From contig NZ_WBIS01000002.1 of assembly GCF_009749465.1 (NCBI RefSeq), positions 372,001-436,000 on the forward strand: DNA of 64,000 bases. Reading direction: 5' to 3'. The position numbers were made by a program, and so were the translations under genes. This DNA is from Agromyces terreus (GTDB lineage Bacteria; Actinomycetota; Actinomycetes; Actinomycetales; Microbacteriaceae). Below, piece after piece: positions 25,561 through 34,820 of the stretch. Every line of letters starts with the position of its first letter. The first letter of the stretch is position 1. The notes beneath the pieces were generated by a model that saw nothing but the letters and a program-made list of their open reading frames with translations, did no database searches and was not told the DNA's origin.

Positions 25561-26381
25561 TTGGTGGCTCCGGCGGTGACGCCGTTGTAGATCCATCGCT
25601 GGAGGGCGAGGAAGACGATGACCGTCGGGATGATCACGATCATCGTCCCTGCCGCGATGACCTCCCAGTTCGCGCCGTACGGACCCTTGAAGTTGAACAG
25701 CGCCGTCGAGATGACCGCGAGGTCGCGACTGGGCATGTAGAGGAACGGGATGTAGAACTCGTTGTAGATGCCGATGCCCTTGATGATGACCACGGTCGCG
25801 ATCGCGGGGGCGAGCAGGGGCAGGATGATCTTGCGGTAGATCGTGAATCGGGATGCCCCGTCGACGAGCGCCGCCTCGTCGAGCGACTTCGGGATCGACT
25901 GCATGAACTGCACGAAGATGTAGATCGAGATGATGTCGGTCCCCATGTAGAGGATGATCGCCGACCACGGGGTGTTGACGAGCCCGAGCCCCTTCACGAT
26001 CTGGAATGTCGCCACCTGCGTCGTCACGCCCGGAACGAGGGTCGCGGCGAGGAACAGGAAGAACACCAGCCGCTTGCCGCGGAAGTCGAACCGATCGAGG
26101 GCGTAGGCCGTCATCGTGCCGATGATGATCGTGCCGATGAGCGAGACGATCAGGATCAGCCCGGTGTTCCAGAAGCCGAGCGCCATGCGCCCGCTGGTGA
26201 AGGCGACGACGAAGTTCTCGAGGTTGAACCAGTTGGACGGCGGGTCGAGCGGGCCGCTCGCCCCGTACTCGCCTCGCGTCTTGAACGAGGCGAAGAGCAC
26301 GACGAGCAGGGGGAGGAGCACGACGAGCGCGGCGGCGACGAGCGAGGTGTACTTGCCGGTGAGGGCGAGGGGGCGTTTCAT
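25557..26381 (-). CDS. Sugar ABC transporter permease (MalG type)
   Basis: A 274-residue inner-membrane permease with about six spans. The cytoplasmic EAA loop ([24 protein letters not shown]) contacts the ATPase. It pairs with the upstream MalF-type permease (four-base overlap) and the binding protein. No ATPase gene is in the locus, so a shared MsiK-like ATPase encoded elsewhere probably energises it, as is common for actinobacterial sugar importers. Confidence 0.93.
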   Translation of the reverse strand: MKRPLALTGKYTSLVAAALVVLLPLLVVLFASFKTRGEYGASGPLDPPSNWFNLENFVVAFTSGRMALGFWNTGLILIVSLIGTIIIGTMTAYALDRFDFRGKRLVFFLFLAATLVPGVTTQVATFQIVKGLGLVNTPWSAIILYMGTDIISIYIFVQFMQSIPKSLDEAALVDGASRFTIYRKIILPLLAPAIATVVIIKGIGIYNEFYIPFLYMPSRDLAVISTALFNFKGPYGANWEVIAAGTMIVIIPTVIVFLALQRWIYNGVTAGATK

Positions 26382-27367
26382 GACAGGGTCACATCCTCAT
26401 CGGGGACGATTCGGCGCTGGATCCAGGTGATGACCAGCACGATGACGAGCAGGACGACGGCCATCGCCGAGGCGAGTCCGACGCGTTGGAAGTAGAAGGC
26501 CGTCTGCACGGTCTGGATGACGAACGTCGACGTGCCGTTCGCGCCGTTCGTCATCACGAACGGGATCTCGAAGACCGAGAGGCTGCCGGAGATCGCGAGG
26601 ATGAAGGACAGGCTGATGATGCGCTTGATGCCCGGGGCGATGATGAAGCGGAACTGCTGCCAGCGGTTCGCGCCGTCGATCTCGGCCGCCTCGTAGAGCT
26701 CGCCCGGGATCGACTGGATCGCCCCGAGGAAGAGCACGAACGTCAGCCCCGTGAATCGCCAGACCGAGGTGCTCGCGAGCGAGATGTTCGCGATGTCGGG
26801 GTCGCCCAGCCAGTGCGGGGTGTCCTGGATGCCGAAGAACCCGAGCACGGTGTCGAGCGTGCCGCCCGGCTGGAACAGGTAGAGGAAGACGAACCCGACC
26901 GCGACGCCGTTCAGCAGGTACGGGAAGAAGAGGACGCCCTTGAAGAAGTTGCGGAATCTCGTCTTGAACGAGAGCACGGTCGCGAAGTAGAGGGCGATGG
27001 CGATCTGGGCGAACGACGCGACGAAGTAGTACATGCTGACCAGGAACACCTGCCAGTAGCGCGGATCGGTGAAGACCTTGACGTAGTTGTCGAGGCCGAC
27101 CAGGTCGCGTTCGCTGCTGAGGCCGTCCCAGTCGGTGAAGCTGTAGCCGATCATGTTCGCGACGGGCACGTAGGTGAAGGTGATCAGGAGGATGAGCGCC
27201 GCCGCGCTGTACAGCCACGGGGTGAGTCGATTGACGCTGCGCAGTTTCATGCGTCGCCGGCTCGGGCGATCACCGCGCGGGGCGCTCGGCGAGCCGAGGC
27301 TGCGGAGCCGGCCGAATGCGCCGCTCGGCGCGCTGCTCCCGAGCGGATTGGATTTCGTCGTGGTCAC
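26378..27367 (-). CDS. Sugar ABC transporter permease (MalF type)
   Basis: A permease of about 290-329 residues with six hydrophobic spans and the EAA loop [20 protein letters not shown]. The GTG at 27367 gives a 39-residue cytoplasmic extension ([14 protein letters not shown] and so on) typical of actinobacterial permeases, but its ribosome-binding site is weak. ATG 27250 (MKLRSVNRL) has no visible site either, so the start is uncertain. It forms a heterodimer with the MalG-type protein and imports oligosaccharides delivered by the binding protein, here most likely manno-oligosaccharides. Confidence 0.9.
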   Translation of the reverse strand: MTTTKSNPLGSSAPSGAFGRLRSLGSPSAPRGDRPSRRRMKLRSVNRLTPWLYSAAALILLITFTYVPVANMIGYSFTDWDGLSSERDLVGLDNYVKVFTDPRYWQVFLVSMYYFVASFAQIAIALYFATVLSFKTRFRNFFKGVLFFPYLLNGVAVGFVFLYLFQPGGTLDTVLGFFGIQDTPHWLGDPDIANISLASTSVWRFTGLTFVLFLGAIQSIPGELYEAAEIDGANRWQQFRFIIAPGIKRIISLSFILAISGSLSVFEIPFVMTNGANGTSTFVIQTVQTAFYFQRVGLASAMAVVLLVIVLVITWIQRRIVPDEDVTLS

Positions 27368-27504
27368 GCTGGTCCGTTTCGGTGACGCACCTCGTCGTGC
27401 GGTTGGGGCGAGTGGTGCTGGTGGATTGGGGGAGCCGGCCGACCCGGGGTCTCTCGGGCCGGCCGGCGGATGCCGCGGACGGCTGTTGATCCGGCTGCGG
27501 GGCG

Positions 27505-28800
27505 TCAGCCCATGACGTCGGCCTGCGCTGCACCCCACCGCTTGTTGAGCTCTGCGGTGAAGGAGTCCCAGTCGCCGTCGGCGGCGCCGCGCGCGACATC
27601 GATGAGCTGCTGGCGGTAGATGGTGCCGTCGATCTCGGCGATGTTGTAGATCTCGGCTTCCTTGCCGGCGTTCTCGCCGGCGGCGTTGAGCTCGACGAGC
27701 TCGACGCCCGTCGCGGCGAAGTCCTCGATCTCCTTCGGCATCGCGCCGTCCTTGGGCACGGGGATCGCGCCCTGGCTCGCGGCGAAACCGGAGTCCTCGA
27801 TGAACCACTCGAGCCAGGCTTTCGCCGTGGCCTTGTTGGACGAGTTCGACGAGATCGCGCTCACACGGTCGCCGGCGATCTTGGAGTGGAACGTGCCGTC
27901 CGTCTGGTACGGGAACGGCCAGAAGGCGATGTCGTCGGGGTCGGCGCCGATGTCTTCGGCCGCGGCCTTCATCTGGGGCACCGCCCAGGAGCCGAGCAGC
28001 ATCGAGGCGATCTTGCCCTCGGCGAGGTCGGGCTTGGACTGCTCCCAGTTCGTGGTGAGCGGGTCCTCCTCGGAGAGGCCGTCGTGGACGATGTCGTAGA
28101 GCAGGCCGTCGGCGATGTAGGCGTACTTGCCCTCTTCCCACAGAGCCGGGTCTTCGGGCCAGGCCTCGAGGATGTCGGGGTCGCCCATGATCGCGCGCTC
28201 GTTGTCGAAGAACGTGACCGGCCAGCCGTCCTTGTAGTTCGTGTAGTACGGCACGACCTCGGGGTCGCTCGCCTTGATCGCCTGAAGGCCGGCGAGGAAG
28301 TCCTCGGGGGTGGTCGGGGGTTCCGTGATGCCGGCGTCGGCCCACACCCGCTTGTTCACGACCATGCCGGACGCGACGCCGCCGACGGAGATGGCGTAGG
28401 TCTCGCCGTCGTAGGCGTACTCGCTGGCGAACCGGTACTTCTCGGCGAGTTCGTCGGTGGCGCCGAGCGGCTCGAAGAACTCCTTGATCTGCCCTTCGGT
28501 GAGGCCGTTGGGCAGCGCGAGCACGTCGCCCGCGGAGCCGCCGGCGAGTCGGGTGGTGACGTCCTGGTCGTAGTTCGTGACGCCCTCGAACTTCACGGTC
28601 GTGCCGGGGTACTTCTTCTCGAACTCGGCTCCGTAGTCGGCGAAGAGCGTGTCGATGAGGTCGGTGCGGTTCGTGAGAACGGTGATCTCCCCGCCGATCT
28701 CGTCGTCGTCGCCGCCGGTGCCGCCGGCTGAGCAGCCGGCCAGCAGAAGGGCCGCGACGGCGCTCATTGCGCCGACGGCCAGCAGATGCTTCGTTGCCAT
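27505..28800 (-). CDS. Extracellular sugar-binding lipoprotein of the ABC importer
   Basis: A 431-residue family 1 solute-binding protein. A lipoprotein signal is visible (AVAALLLAGCSAGG; Cys at about residue 23), followed by a Gly/Asp linker and the two-lobed fold. It delivers oligosaccharides to the two permeases encoded next. GAGGAG precedes ATG 28800; an in-frame ATG at 28866 is less likely because it would place residues before the signal peptide. First gene of the minus-strand mannan operon, preceded by an operator-promoter that matches the one in front of the GH2 gene. Confidence 0.93.
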   Translation of the reverse strand: MATKHLLAVGAMSAVAALLLAGCSAGGTGGDDDEIGGEITVLTNRTDLIDTLFADYGAEFEKKYPGTTVKFEGVTNYDQDVTTRLAGGSAGDVLALPNGLTEGQIKEFFEPLGATDELAEKYRFASEYAYDGETYAISVGGVASGMVVNKRVWADAGITEPPTTPEDFLAGLQAIKASDPEVVPYYTNYKDGWPVTFFDNERAIMGDPDILEAWPEDPALWEEGKYAYIADGLLYDIVHDGLSEEDPLTTNWEQSKPDLAEGKIASMLLGSWAVPQMKAAAEDIGADPDDIAFWPFPYQTDGTFHSKIAGDRVSAISSNSSNKATAKAWLEWFIEDSGFAASQGAIPVPKDGAMPKEIEDFAATGVELVELNAAGENAGKEAEIYNIAEIDGTIYRQQLIDVARGAADGDWDSFTAELNKRWGAAQADVMG

Positions 28801-28865
28801 GGTCTGGTGTCTCCTCGGTGTCTTCGTCGACAGGTGCAGAAGGGATCGTTCGATCCGCAGTGACA

Positions 28866-28894
28866 AGAGTGAACGTGGTTCGCGGCCCTGTCAA
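28866..28894 (-). promoter_or_regulatory. Promoter of the importer operon
   Basis: Read on the minus strand: TTGACA (28889-28894), 17-bp spacer, CACTCT (28866-28871). The -10 is weak, but spacing and sequence mirror the GH2 promoter (TTGACA, 17 bp, CATCCT). Confidence 0.55.
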
Positions 28895-28896
28895 GA

Positions 28897-28920
28897 CTTA
28901 CATTAGTAATTTATGTAAAT
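28897..28920. promoter_or_regulatory. AT-rich operator upstream of the importer operon
   Basis: TTACAT and ATGTAA arms (28898-28903, 28913-28918) are separated by nine bases. On the minus strand it reads CATAAATTACTAATGTAAG, directly followed by TC and TTGACA. The same arrangement, CATAAATTAATCATGTAAG then CCC and TTGACA, lies before the GH2 gene. It stands out as AT-rich in GC-rich DNA. Confidence 0.7.
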
Positions 28921-28961
28921 GAGATGCAAGGGTTCGTGGTCGATGGGCCGACACGGCGACC

Positions 28962-30173
28962 TCACCGACGCATGCTCGGTCCGTGCCCCGGCGCGAGCGA
29001 GCTCTGCAGGATCAGCGCCGCGGCGCCGACGGCGGCGGTGTCGCGCGGGTTGCTGGACAGTTCGACGGCGACGCCGTGCGCCCGCCGCGCGAACGCGCGC
29101 TGCTCGAGCGCCGCCCGGATCTCTCGCGCGTAGATGGAGCCCGCGATCGCGAACCCCCACCCGGCGAGGTCGATGCGGTCGACATCGAAGAGGTTCACGA
29201 AGCTGAGGGTGGCCATGGCCATCTGCCGGGCGGATGACTCGATCATCTCGAGTGCCCTCGGCTGGCCCTGGATGGCCGCACGCGCGATCGCGTCGAACGA
29301 CCGCTCGGTGTCCGAGTCCAGACCGAGACGCTCGTTCAGTTCAGGGTCGGCGCGGCCCGCCTCGACGACGGCGGGCGGAGCCGCGTATCGCTCGAGACAT
29401 CCGCGGTTCCCGCAGAAGCACTCGACACCCGCGGCGTCGATCGAGATGTGCCCGATCTCGGCAGGATTCGAGGACGCTCCGCGATAGAGGGCGCCGCCGG
29501 TGACGATGCCGGCGCCGATGCCGCTGCCCATGTAGATGCAGGCATACGTCGACTCCCGAGAGATCTGGCGGCTCCAGAACTCTCCGAGGGCCGACGCCGC
29601 GGAGTCGTTGTCGACCAGCACCGGCACCGAGACCAGCTCGGCGAGCGCGTCTCGGAGGGGGAAATCGACCCATTGCCGCATCGACGGCGGTCCGATGACG
29701 AGCCCCTGCGCGAGGTCGATCGGCCCGGGCGTCACGATCGAGAGTCCGGCGACCCGCGTCTCGTCGATGCCGAGGCCCGTGAGGAAGCCCCGGTAGTCGG
29801 CGGCGATGCGCTCGACGACCTGCTGCGGCTCGCCGGAGCCGGCGCCGTCGAACAGCTGGCGCCCGAACACCCCGCCGGTCGTGTCGGTCGCGATGCAGAC
29901 GGCGTTCTCGAATCCGAGCTGGATGCCGATCGCGAACACCGCGCGCGAGTTGATCGTCAGGAGCGTGCGCGGTTTGCCGCCGGTCGCGATCGTCGCCCCG
30001 GTCTCGCGGACCACGCCGTCGTCGATCAGGCGCCGGACGATGTTCGAGATCGAGGGTTGCGTCAGGCCGGTGGCCTCGGTGAGCTCGACGCGGCTGATCG
30101 GGCCCGAGGATCGGATCAGGTCGACGACGAGCGCCCGGCTTCCGGGGCCGGTCGCAGTCTCGCGTCGCGCCAT
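28962..30173 (-). CDS. ROK family transcriptional repressor
   Basis: A 403-residue regulator. A winged helix-turn-helix spans about residues 15-75 (GPISRVELTEATGLTQPSISNIVRRL), followed by the ROK sugar-binding domain with the zinc motif ECFCGNRGCLERY. ROK repressors release DNA on binding a sugar or sugar phosphate. It sits between the importer and mannosidase operons, and its 3' end abuts the shared AT-rich operator, making it the best candidate regulator. It is divergent from the HTH-less LacI-type gene. An ATG at 30173 gives the standard family length. Confidence 0.93.
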   Translation of the reverse strand: MARRETATGPGSRALVVDLIRSSGPISRVELTEATGLTQPSISNIVRRLIDDGVVRETGATIATGGKPRTLLTINSRAVFAIGIQLGFENAVCIATDTTGGVFGRQLFDGAGSGEPQQVVERIAADYRGFLTGLGIDETRVAGLSIVTPGPIDLAQGLVIGPPSMRQWVDFPLRDALAELVSVPVLVDNDSAASALGEFWSRQISRESTYACIYMGSGIGAGIVTGGALYRGASSNPAEIGHISIDAAGVECFCGNRGCLERYAAPPAVVEAGRADPELNERLGLDSDTERSFDAIARAAIQGQPRALEMIESSARQMAMATLSFVNLFDVDRIDLAGWGFAIAGSIYAREIRAALEQRAFARRAHGVAVELSSNPRDTAAVGAAALILQSSLAPGHGPSMRR

Positions 30174-30281
30174 GGTGTCACTTCCGAATCGCACTCGGCC
30201 GCCCGGACCGGACGGTGTGGATGCAAGTAGGTTAGTTGAGGATTCGCGGCGCAACGCCCGCGCCGCATCCGAGAGGGAACC

Positions 30282-31148
30282 ATGGACATCGATGCAGACG
30301 TCGCGGGGTCGCGTCCGGTCGGGCTGGTGCTGGCGCGTCCGTCGGAGGTGCTCGGCGACGAGCCGTACTTCCACGAGCTGGTCGCCGGAGCCGAACGGGT
30401 GCTCCGCCCGCTCGGTCGCGCGGTGCTGCTGCACGTCCTGTCGACCCGCGACGAGGAGATGGCGTGCTACGAGCGCTGGGCGGCCGACGGGCACGTCGCC
30501 GGCGTTCTCCTCGCCGACCTCTCGCCCGGCGATCCGCGCATCGCGCTCGTGCGGAGCCTCGGGCTGCCCGCCGTCGCGATCAGCGACCCGGTGTCGGGCG
30601 GTGGGCTCGAGACCGTCTGGACCGAGGACGACCTGGCGATGGCCGATGCCGTGCGGTACCTCGACGACCTCGGCCACACCCGCATCGCGCACGTCTCCGG
30701 CCCATCGGCGATGGCGCACACGCTGATCCGGAACGCGAGCTTCGATGCCACCGCGGCAGACCTCGGCCTGCAACGGGTGCGCATCGAATGCGACTACTCC
30801 GAACGCTCCGGCTTCGAGGCGGTCATGGGGCTCACCGACATCGACGAGCCGCCGACGGCGATCGTGTTCGACAACGACCTGATGGCGCTCGGCGGGATCC
30901 GCGCGGCGCGCGAACGGCGCCTCGCGGTGCCGGGCGACCTCTCCCTGCTCGCCTGGGACGACTCGGCGCTGTGTCAATTGGCGCTGCCGCCGCTCTCGGC
31001 GATGAGCCACGACGTGCAGGGCGTCGGAGCGCTGGCGGCGCGGTCGATCCTGCACGCGATCGAGGGCCGGCCCCCGGGCATGGTGCGGGCCGACCGGGCC
31101 GCCCTCGTGCAGCGCGCGAGCACCGGCCCGAGAGCCGCCATTTCATAA
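30282..31148 (+). CDS. LacI-type ligand-binding protein lacking the DNA-binding domain
   Basis: A 288-residue protein that aligns by eye with the sensor domain of LacI/GalR regulators (VGLVLARPSE at the start, VAGVLLADLSPGDP, then DLGHTRIAHVSGPSAM, PTAIVFDNDLMALGGIRAARE, VPGDLSLLAWDDSALCQLALPPLSAM). The usual N-terminal helix-turn-helix of about 55-60 residues is absent and cannot be found upstream in any frame. GAGAGGGA stands before the ATG, so the start looks genuine. It may be a stand-alone sensor or a decayed repressor. Its stop codon lies inside the operator of the GH2 gene. Confidence 0.8.
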   Translation: MDIDADVAGSRPVGLVLARPSEVLGDEPYFHELVAGAERVLRPLGRAVLLHVLSTRDEEMACYERWAADGHVAGVLLADLSPGDPRIALVRSLGLPAVAISDPVSGGGLETVWTEDDLAMADAVRYLDDLGHTRIAHVSGPSAMAHTLIRNASFDATAADLGLQRVRIECDYSERSGFEAVMGLTDIDEPPTAIVFDNDLMALGGIRAARERRLAVPGDLSLLAWDDSALCQLALPPLSAMSHDVQGVGALAARSILHAIEGRPPGMVRADRAALVQRASTGPRAAIS

Positions 31149-31162
31149 ATTAATCATGTAAG
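31141..31162. promoter_or_regulatory. AT-rich operator upstream of the GH2 gene
   Basis: TTTCAT, nine bases, ATGTAA: reads CATAAATTAATCATGTAAG, 16 of 19 positions shared with the minus-strand operator at 28897-28920 when aligned from CATAAATTA through ATGTAAG. It overlaps the stop codon of the LacI-type gene. Confidence 0.7.
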
Positions 31163-31165
31163 CCC

Positions 31166-31194
31166 TTGACACGAGGATTTCGTGTCGGCATCCT
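31166..31194 (+). promoter_or_regulatory. Promoter of the GH2-kinase-mannanase operon
   Basis: TTGACA (31166-31171), 17-bp spacer, CATCCT (31189-31194), starting three bases after the operator. An about 100-base leader separates it from the GH2 start. Confidence 0.55.
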
Positions 31195-31294
31195 GAACCG
31201 AGAACAACACCGTCCCATCCGGTCGTCGGTGCGCTCTGCACCGATGCAGGACGCGCCCGCCGAGCATTCCGGTCGGGCCATCAGGAGCAGCCAC

Positions 31295-33880
31295 ATGACC
31301 CTCATCGACCACGCACCCGTGCCTGCGACCCTTCGTCGTCGCACCGATCTCGGCGGAACCTGGGAGCTTCAGCTCCTCGACGCCGGAGCCGGGGCTCCGG
31401 AGGGGGCACGAGCGCTGACGCTCGAGGGCCACGTGCCCGGCCAGGTGCACACCGACCTGATGCGCGCCGGGCTCCTCGAGGACCCGGACGTCGCGATGCG
31501 GGAGCGCGACCAGATGTGGATCGGCCGCTCTCGATGGAGCTACTCGCGCTCGTTCGAGTGGCAGGCGGCGGCCGGTGCCGTCGAACTCGTCGCCGACGGG
31601 CTGGACACGGTCGCGACGGTGCTGCTCAACGGGCACCGCATCGCGCAGACCCGCGACCAGCACATCAGCTACCGGTGGCATGTCCGGCCGCACCTGGTCG
31701 AGGGCACGAACCGCATTGAGGTCGTCTTCGAATCCGCATGGGATGCCGCCGCCGAGCGGGAGCGTTCGTTTGGCCCGCTGCCGACCCCGTACGACGAGCC
31801 GTATCCGTACATCCGCAAGAGCGCCTGCAACTTCGGATGGGACTGGGGCCCGCACTACGTCACCGCCGGCATCTGGCAGCCGATCGCGATCGAAGCGTGG
31901 AGCGGTCGGATCGAGCACGTTCGCCCGCTCGTGACCCTGTCCGAGGACCACCGGTCCGCCGGTGTCGCGGTCACGGTGCGCCACGACCGGATCGACGAGC
32001 TCGAGGCGGCGACCCTCGTGGCCGTGCTGCGCGCGCCCGACGGCGAGGTCGTGGCCAGCGCGAGCGCCGACACCGGGCCGGACGGCGCGGACACGGTCGT
32101 GCCGCTCCAGGTCGCCGACCCGCAGCTCTGGTGGCCGGCCGGCTACGGCGAGCAGCCCCTGTACGAACTCACGGTCGAGCTGCGCACCCGAGACGGCGTG
32201 ACCCTCGACGAATGGCAGCGCGCGATCGGCATCCGCTCGGTGCAGACCGTCGCGACCCCGGATGCCGCGGGCGAGCAGTGGGCCATCCTCGTCAACGGCC
32301 GGCGCATCCGCATCCGCGGCTACAACTGGATTCCCGAAGACCCCTTCATCGCAGAGGTCACCGAGGACCGCCTCGCGCAGCGGCTCGATCAGGCGGTCGA
32401 CGGCAACGCCAACCTCCTCCGCATCTGGGGCGGCGGATACTTCGCCACCGAGGAGTTCCTCGACGGCTGCGATCGCCGCGGCATCCTCGTCTGGCACGAC
32501 TTCCTCTTCGCGTGCGCCGGCTACGACGAGACCGGGGGGATGTCGGAGCTCATCCGCGTCGAGGCGGAGCAGGCGGTCGCCAGGCTCTCGAGCCACGCGT
32601 CGGTCGCGATCTGGTGCGGCGGCAACGAATGCGTCTGGGGCCACGAGGAGTGGGGCTGGGAGGACACGCTCGGCGAGCACCGCACTTGGGGTGCGGGCTT
32701 CTACACCGAACTGCTCCCGTCGATCGTCGCCGACCTCGATCCCACGCGCCCGTATCTGCCGAACAGCCCGTGGTCGACCCTTCCCGGCGCCAAGGCGAAC
32801 GACCAGGCATCCGGGCCCGCGCACCTCTGGGACATCTGGAACAACCGCGACTTCGCCGAATACCGGTCGAGCGACCCGGCCTTCGTGTCGGAGATGGGCT
32901 GGTGCGCACCCCCCGCGGCCACCACCCTGCGCAAGGTGATCACCGAGGGCTCGCTCCTGCCCGACAACCCGCAGGTCGCACATCACATGCGGGCCTCGGA
33001 GGGCATGCACAAGCTCGCGAGGGGGCTCCAGCCCTACTTCACGACGCCCGCGACCGAGGAGGACTGGCTGTACCAGACCCAGCTCGTGCAGGCCCGTGCC
33101 GAGCGCACCGGCACCGAGTGGCTGCGCAGTCGCGATCGCTGCGCAGGCGTGGTCATCTGGCAGCTCAACGACTGCTGGCCCGTGCTGAGCTGGTCGGCCG
33201 TCGACGCCGACGGCATCGAGAAGCCGATGTGGTTCGGCCTTCGGCGCGCCTTCGCTCCCCGTCTGCTCACGGTCCAGCCCGTGAAGCCGGGCGGAACCCA
33301 GGATCCGTCGGGAACCGCGGGCCTCGAGCTCGTCGCGGTCAACGACGGAGCCGAGCGTTGGAGCCCGTCGGTGCGGGTGCGGCGTCTCGGGTTCGACGGG
33401 ACGGAGCTCGCCTCCGCGGTCGTCGACCTCGACGCGGCCGTCGACGAGAACGCGCGTCTCGTTCTGGACGATGCGATCTCGAAGCCCGAGGATCCGGCCG
33501 CCGAGTTCCTGGTGGCGGACGTCGACGGCGCTCGGGCCGTCTGGACGTACCGGCCCGACCGAGCCGCGGCGATGCCGCGCGCCCGTTGGGTCGCGAGCGT
33601 GGCGGAGGGCGATCGAGGCGTCGAGGTCACGGTCCACGCCGAAACGGTGCTCTTCGACCTGTGCCTGTTCACCGACCGGCTCGCCGATCTCGCCGGTCTT
33701 CCCGGTGACGCGCTCGTGGCCGACGACCAGCTGATCACGCTGCTTCCGGGCGAGTCGCACACGTTCGCCGTCCGCGCGCGGGCGGGCGAGCGCGTTCCGT
33801 CGATCGACCCCGCCGCGCTCGCCGTTGGCGGAGCGATCCTCCGCGCCGCCAACGACACGGCCCCGGAGCGTCGGGGATGA
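31295..33880 (+). CDS. GH2 beta-mannosidase
   Basis: An 861-residue intracellular exo-beta-mannosidase that releases mannose from manno-oligosaccharides. It has a jelly-roll domain, an immunoglobulin-like domain and a TIM barrel at about residues 330-650, then C-terminal beta domains. Acid/base Glu445 lies in GGNECVWG and nucleophile Glu533 in FVSEMGW; NFGWDWGPHYVTAGIW is typical of beta-mannosidases rather than beta-galactosidases. ATG 31295 has AGGAG upstream. It overlaps the sugar-kinase gene as ATGA, which links release and phosphorylation of the sugar. Confidence 0.94.
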   Translation: MTLIDHAPVPATLRRRTDLGGTWELQLLDAGAGAPEGARALTLEGHVPGQVHTDLMRAGLLEDPDVAMRERDQMWIGRSRWSYSRSFEWQAAAGAVELVADGLDTVATVLLNGHRIAQTRDQHISYRWHVRPHLVEGTNRIEVVFESAWDAAAERERSFGPLPTPYDEPYPYIRKSACNFGWDWGPHYVTAGIWQPIAIEAWSGRIEHVRPLVTLSEDHRSAGVAVTVRHDRIDELEAATLVAVLRAPDGEVVASASADTGPDGADTVVPLQVADPQLWWPAGYGEQPLYELTVELRTRDGVTLDEWQRAIGIRSVQTVATPDAAGEQWAILVNGRRIRIRGYNWIPEDPFIAEVTEDRLAQRLDQAVDGNANLLRIWGGGYFATEEFLDGCDRRGILVWHDFLFACAGYDETGGMSELIRVEAEQAVARLSSHASVAIWCGGNECVWGHEEWGWEDTLGEHRTWGAGFYTELLPSIVADLDPTRPYLPNSPWSTLPGAKANDQASGPAHLWDIWNNRDFAEYRSSDPAFVSEMGWCAPPAATTLRKVITEGSLLPDNPQVAHHMRASEGMHKLARGLQPYFTTPATEEDWLYQTQLVQARAERTGTEWLRSRDRCAGVVIWQLNDCWPVLSWSAVDADGIEKPMWFGLRRAFAPRLLTVQPVKPGGTQDPSGTAGLELVAVNDGAERWSPSVRVRRLGFDGTELASAVVDLDAAVDENARLVLDDAISKPEDPAAEFLVADVDGARAVWTYRPDRAAAMPRARWVASVAEGDRGVEVTVHAETVLFDLCLFTDRLADLAGLPGDALVADDQLITLLPGESHTFAVRARAGERVPSIDPAALAVGGAILRAANDTAPERRG

Positions 33881-34782
33881 TCGCGGGCGTCGAGACCGGC
33901 GGCACGAAGATCATCTGCGGGGTCGCGGATGCCGCCGCACCGGACCTGCTCGTCGATGTCGTCGAGTTCCCGACCACGACGCCCATCGAATCGGGCGAGC
34001 GCATCCGGGGATACCTCGAGCACTGGGGCGACCGCATCGATCGCGTCGGCGTGGCCTCGTTCGGGCCGCTCGATCTCGACCCCGGGTCGCCGACGTTCGG
34101 CAGCATCACGACCACGCCGAAGCCCGGATGGGCCTCGACGCCGGTGTCCGAGCTGATCGGCGCCGGCCGAAGGATGGCCCTGGTCTCGGATGTCACGGGT
34201 GCCGCGATCGGCGAGGCCGCCCACGGGGCCGCGACCGGCGTCGACGACGTCGCGTACGTGACGGTCGGCACCGGCATCGGCGTCGGCGCGATCCTCGCAG
34301 GTGCACCGGTCTCGCGCGTCGGGCATCCCGAGATGGGCCACCTGCCCGTGCGCCGGCATCCCGATGACCGGTTCGCCGGCGTCTGCCCGTTCCACGGCGA
34401 CTGCATCGAGGGCCTCGCCTCCGGGCCGGCCATGGCCGCGCGTTGGGGCCGGCCCACCCGAGCCCTCGGCAGCGATCGCACCGCGGCCGTGGAGCTGGAG
34501 TCCTACTACCTCGGACAGCTCCTCGCCTCGGTGCTCTACTCGCTCGTGCCGCAGCGCATCGTTATCGGCGGCGGCGTGCTGAAGGTCGAGTCGATGCTCG
34601 CGGGCACTCGCGCGGCCATGCTCCGAGAGCTGAACGGAGCGCTCGGCGCCGACCACGCCTCGACCGATGCCGACGCATTCGTCGTGCCGCCGAGGCTCGG
34701 CGACCACTCGGGCGTCCTCGGTGCGCTGCACCTCGCCGCGAGCCTCGACGCCGACACGCGATCGCTCGCGGCCGCCGGCTGA
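33877..34782 (+). CDS. ROK family sugar kinase (mannokinase/fructokinase-like)
   Basis: A 301-residue ROK kinase. It has the phosphate-binding start VETGGTKIICGV, zinc-type residues in CPFHGDCIEGLASGPAM (about 168-185), the DVTGAAIGEA active-site region and GTGIGVGAI. It is closest in pattern to Bacillus YdhR/GmuE fructokinases, GmuE being part of a glucomannan operon. Placed between beta-mannosidase and mannanase genes, mannose is the likely substrate, giving mannose 6-phosphate. No mannose-6-phosphate isomerase is in the window. Confidence 0.9.
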   Translation: MIAGVETGGTKIICGVADAAAPDLLVDVVEFPTTTPIESGERIRGYLEHWGDRIDRVGVASFGPLDLDPGSPTFGSITTTPKPGWASTPVSELIGAGRRMALVSDVTGAAIGEAAHGAATGVDDVAYVTVGTGIGVGAILAGAPVSRVGHPEMGHLPVRRHPDDRFAGVCPFHGDCIEGLASGPAMAARWGRPTRALGSDRTAAVELESYYLGQLLASVLYSLVPQRIVIGGGVLKVESMLAGTRAAMLRELNGALGADHASTDADAFVVPPRLGDHSGVLGALHLAASLDADTRSLAAAG

Positions 34783-34820
34783 CCCGTCACGACCCACGCA
34801 CACCGTCGAAGGAGACGAAC

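Noticed and set aside
26378..28894. An 838-residue frame joining a permease to upstream sequence
   Set aside because: The upstream part is a shifted reading of the binding-protein gene; permease features begin only after 27367.
28897..28920. Operator considered as a LacI-family site
   Set aside because: LacI operators have a central CG; this palindrome has an AT-rich 9-base centre, and the local LacI-type protein lacks a DNA-binding domain.
30174..30281. Search for a missing helix-turn-helix upstream of the LacI-type gene
   Set aside because: The 108-base gap to the divergent ROK gene is too short and shows no HTH-like reading in any frame.
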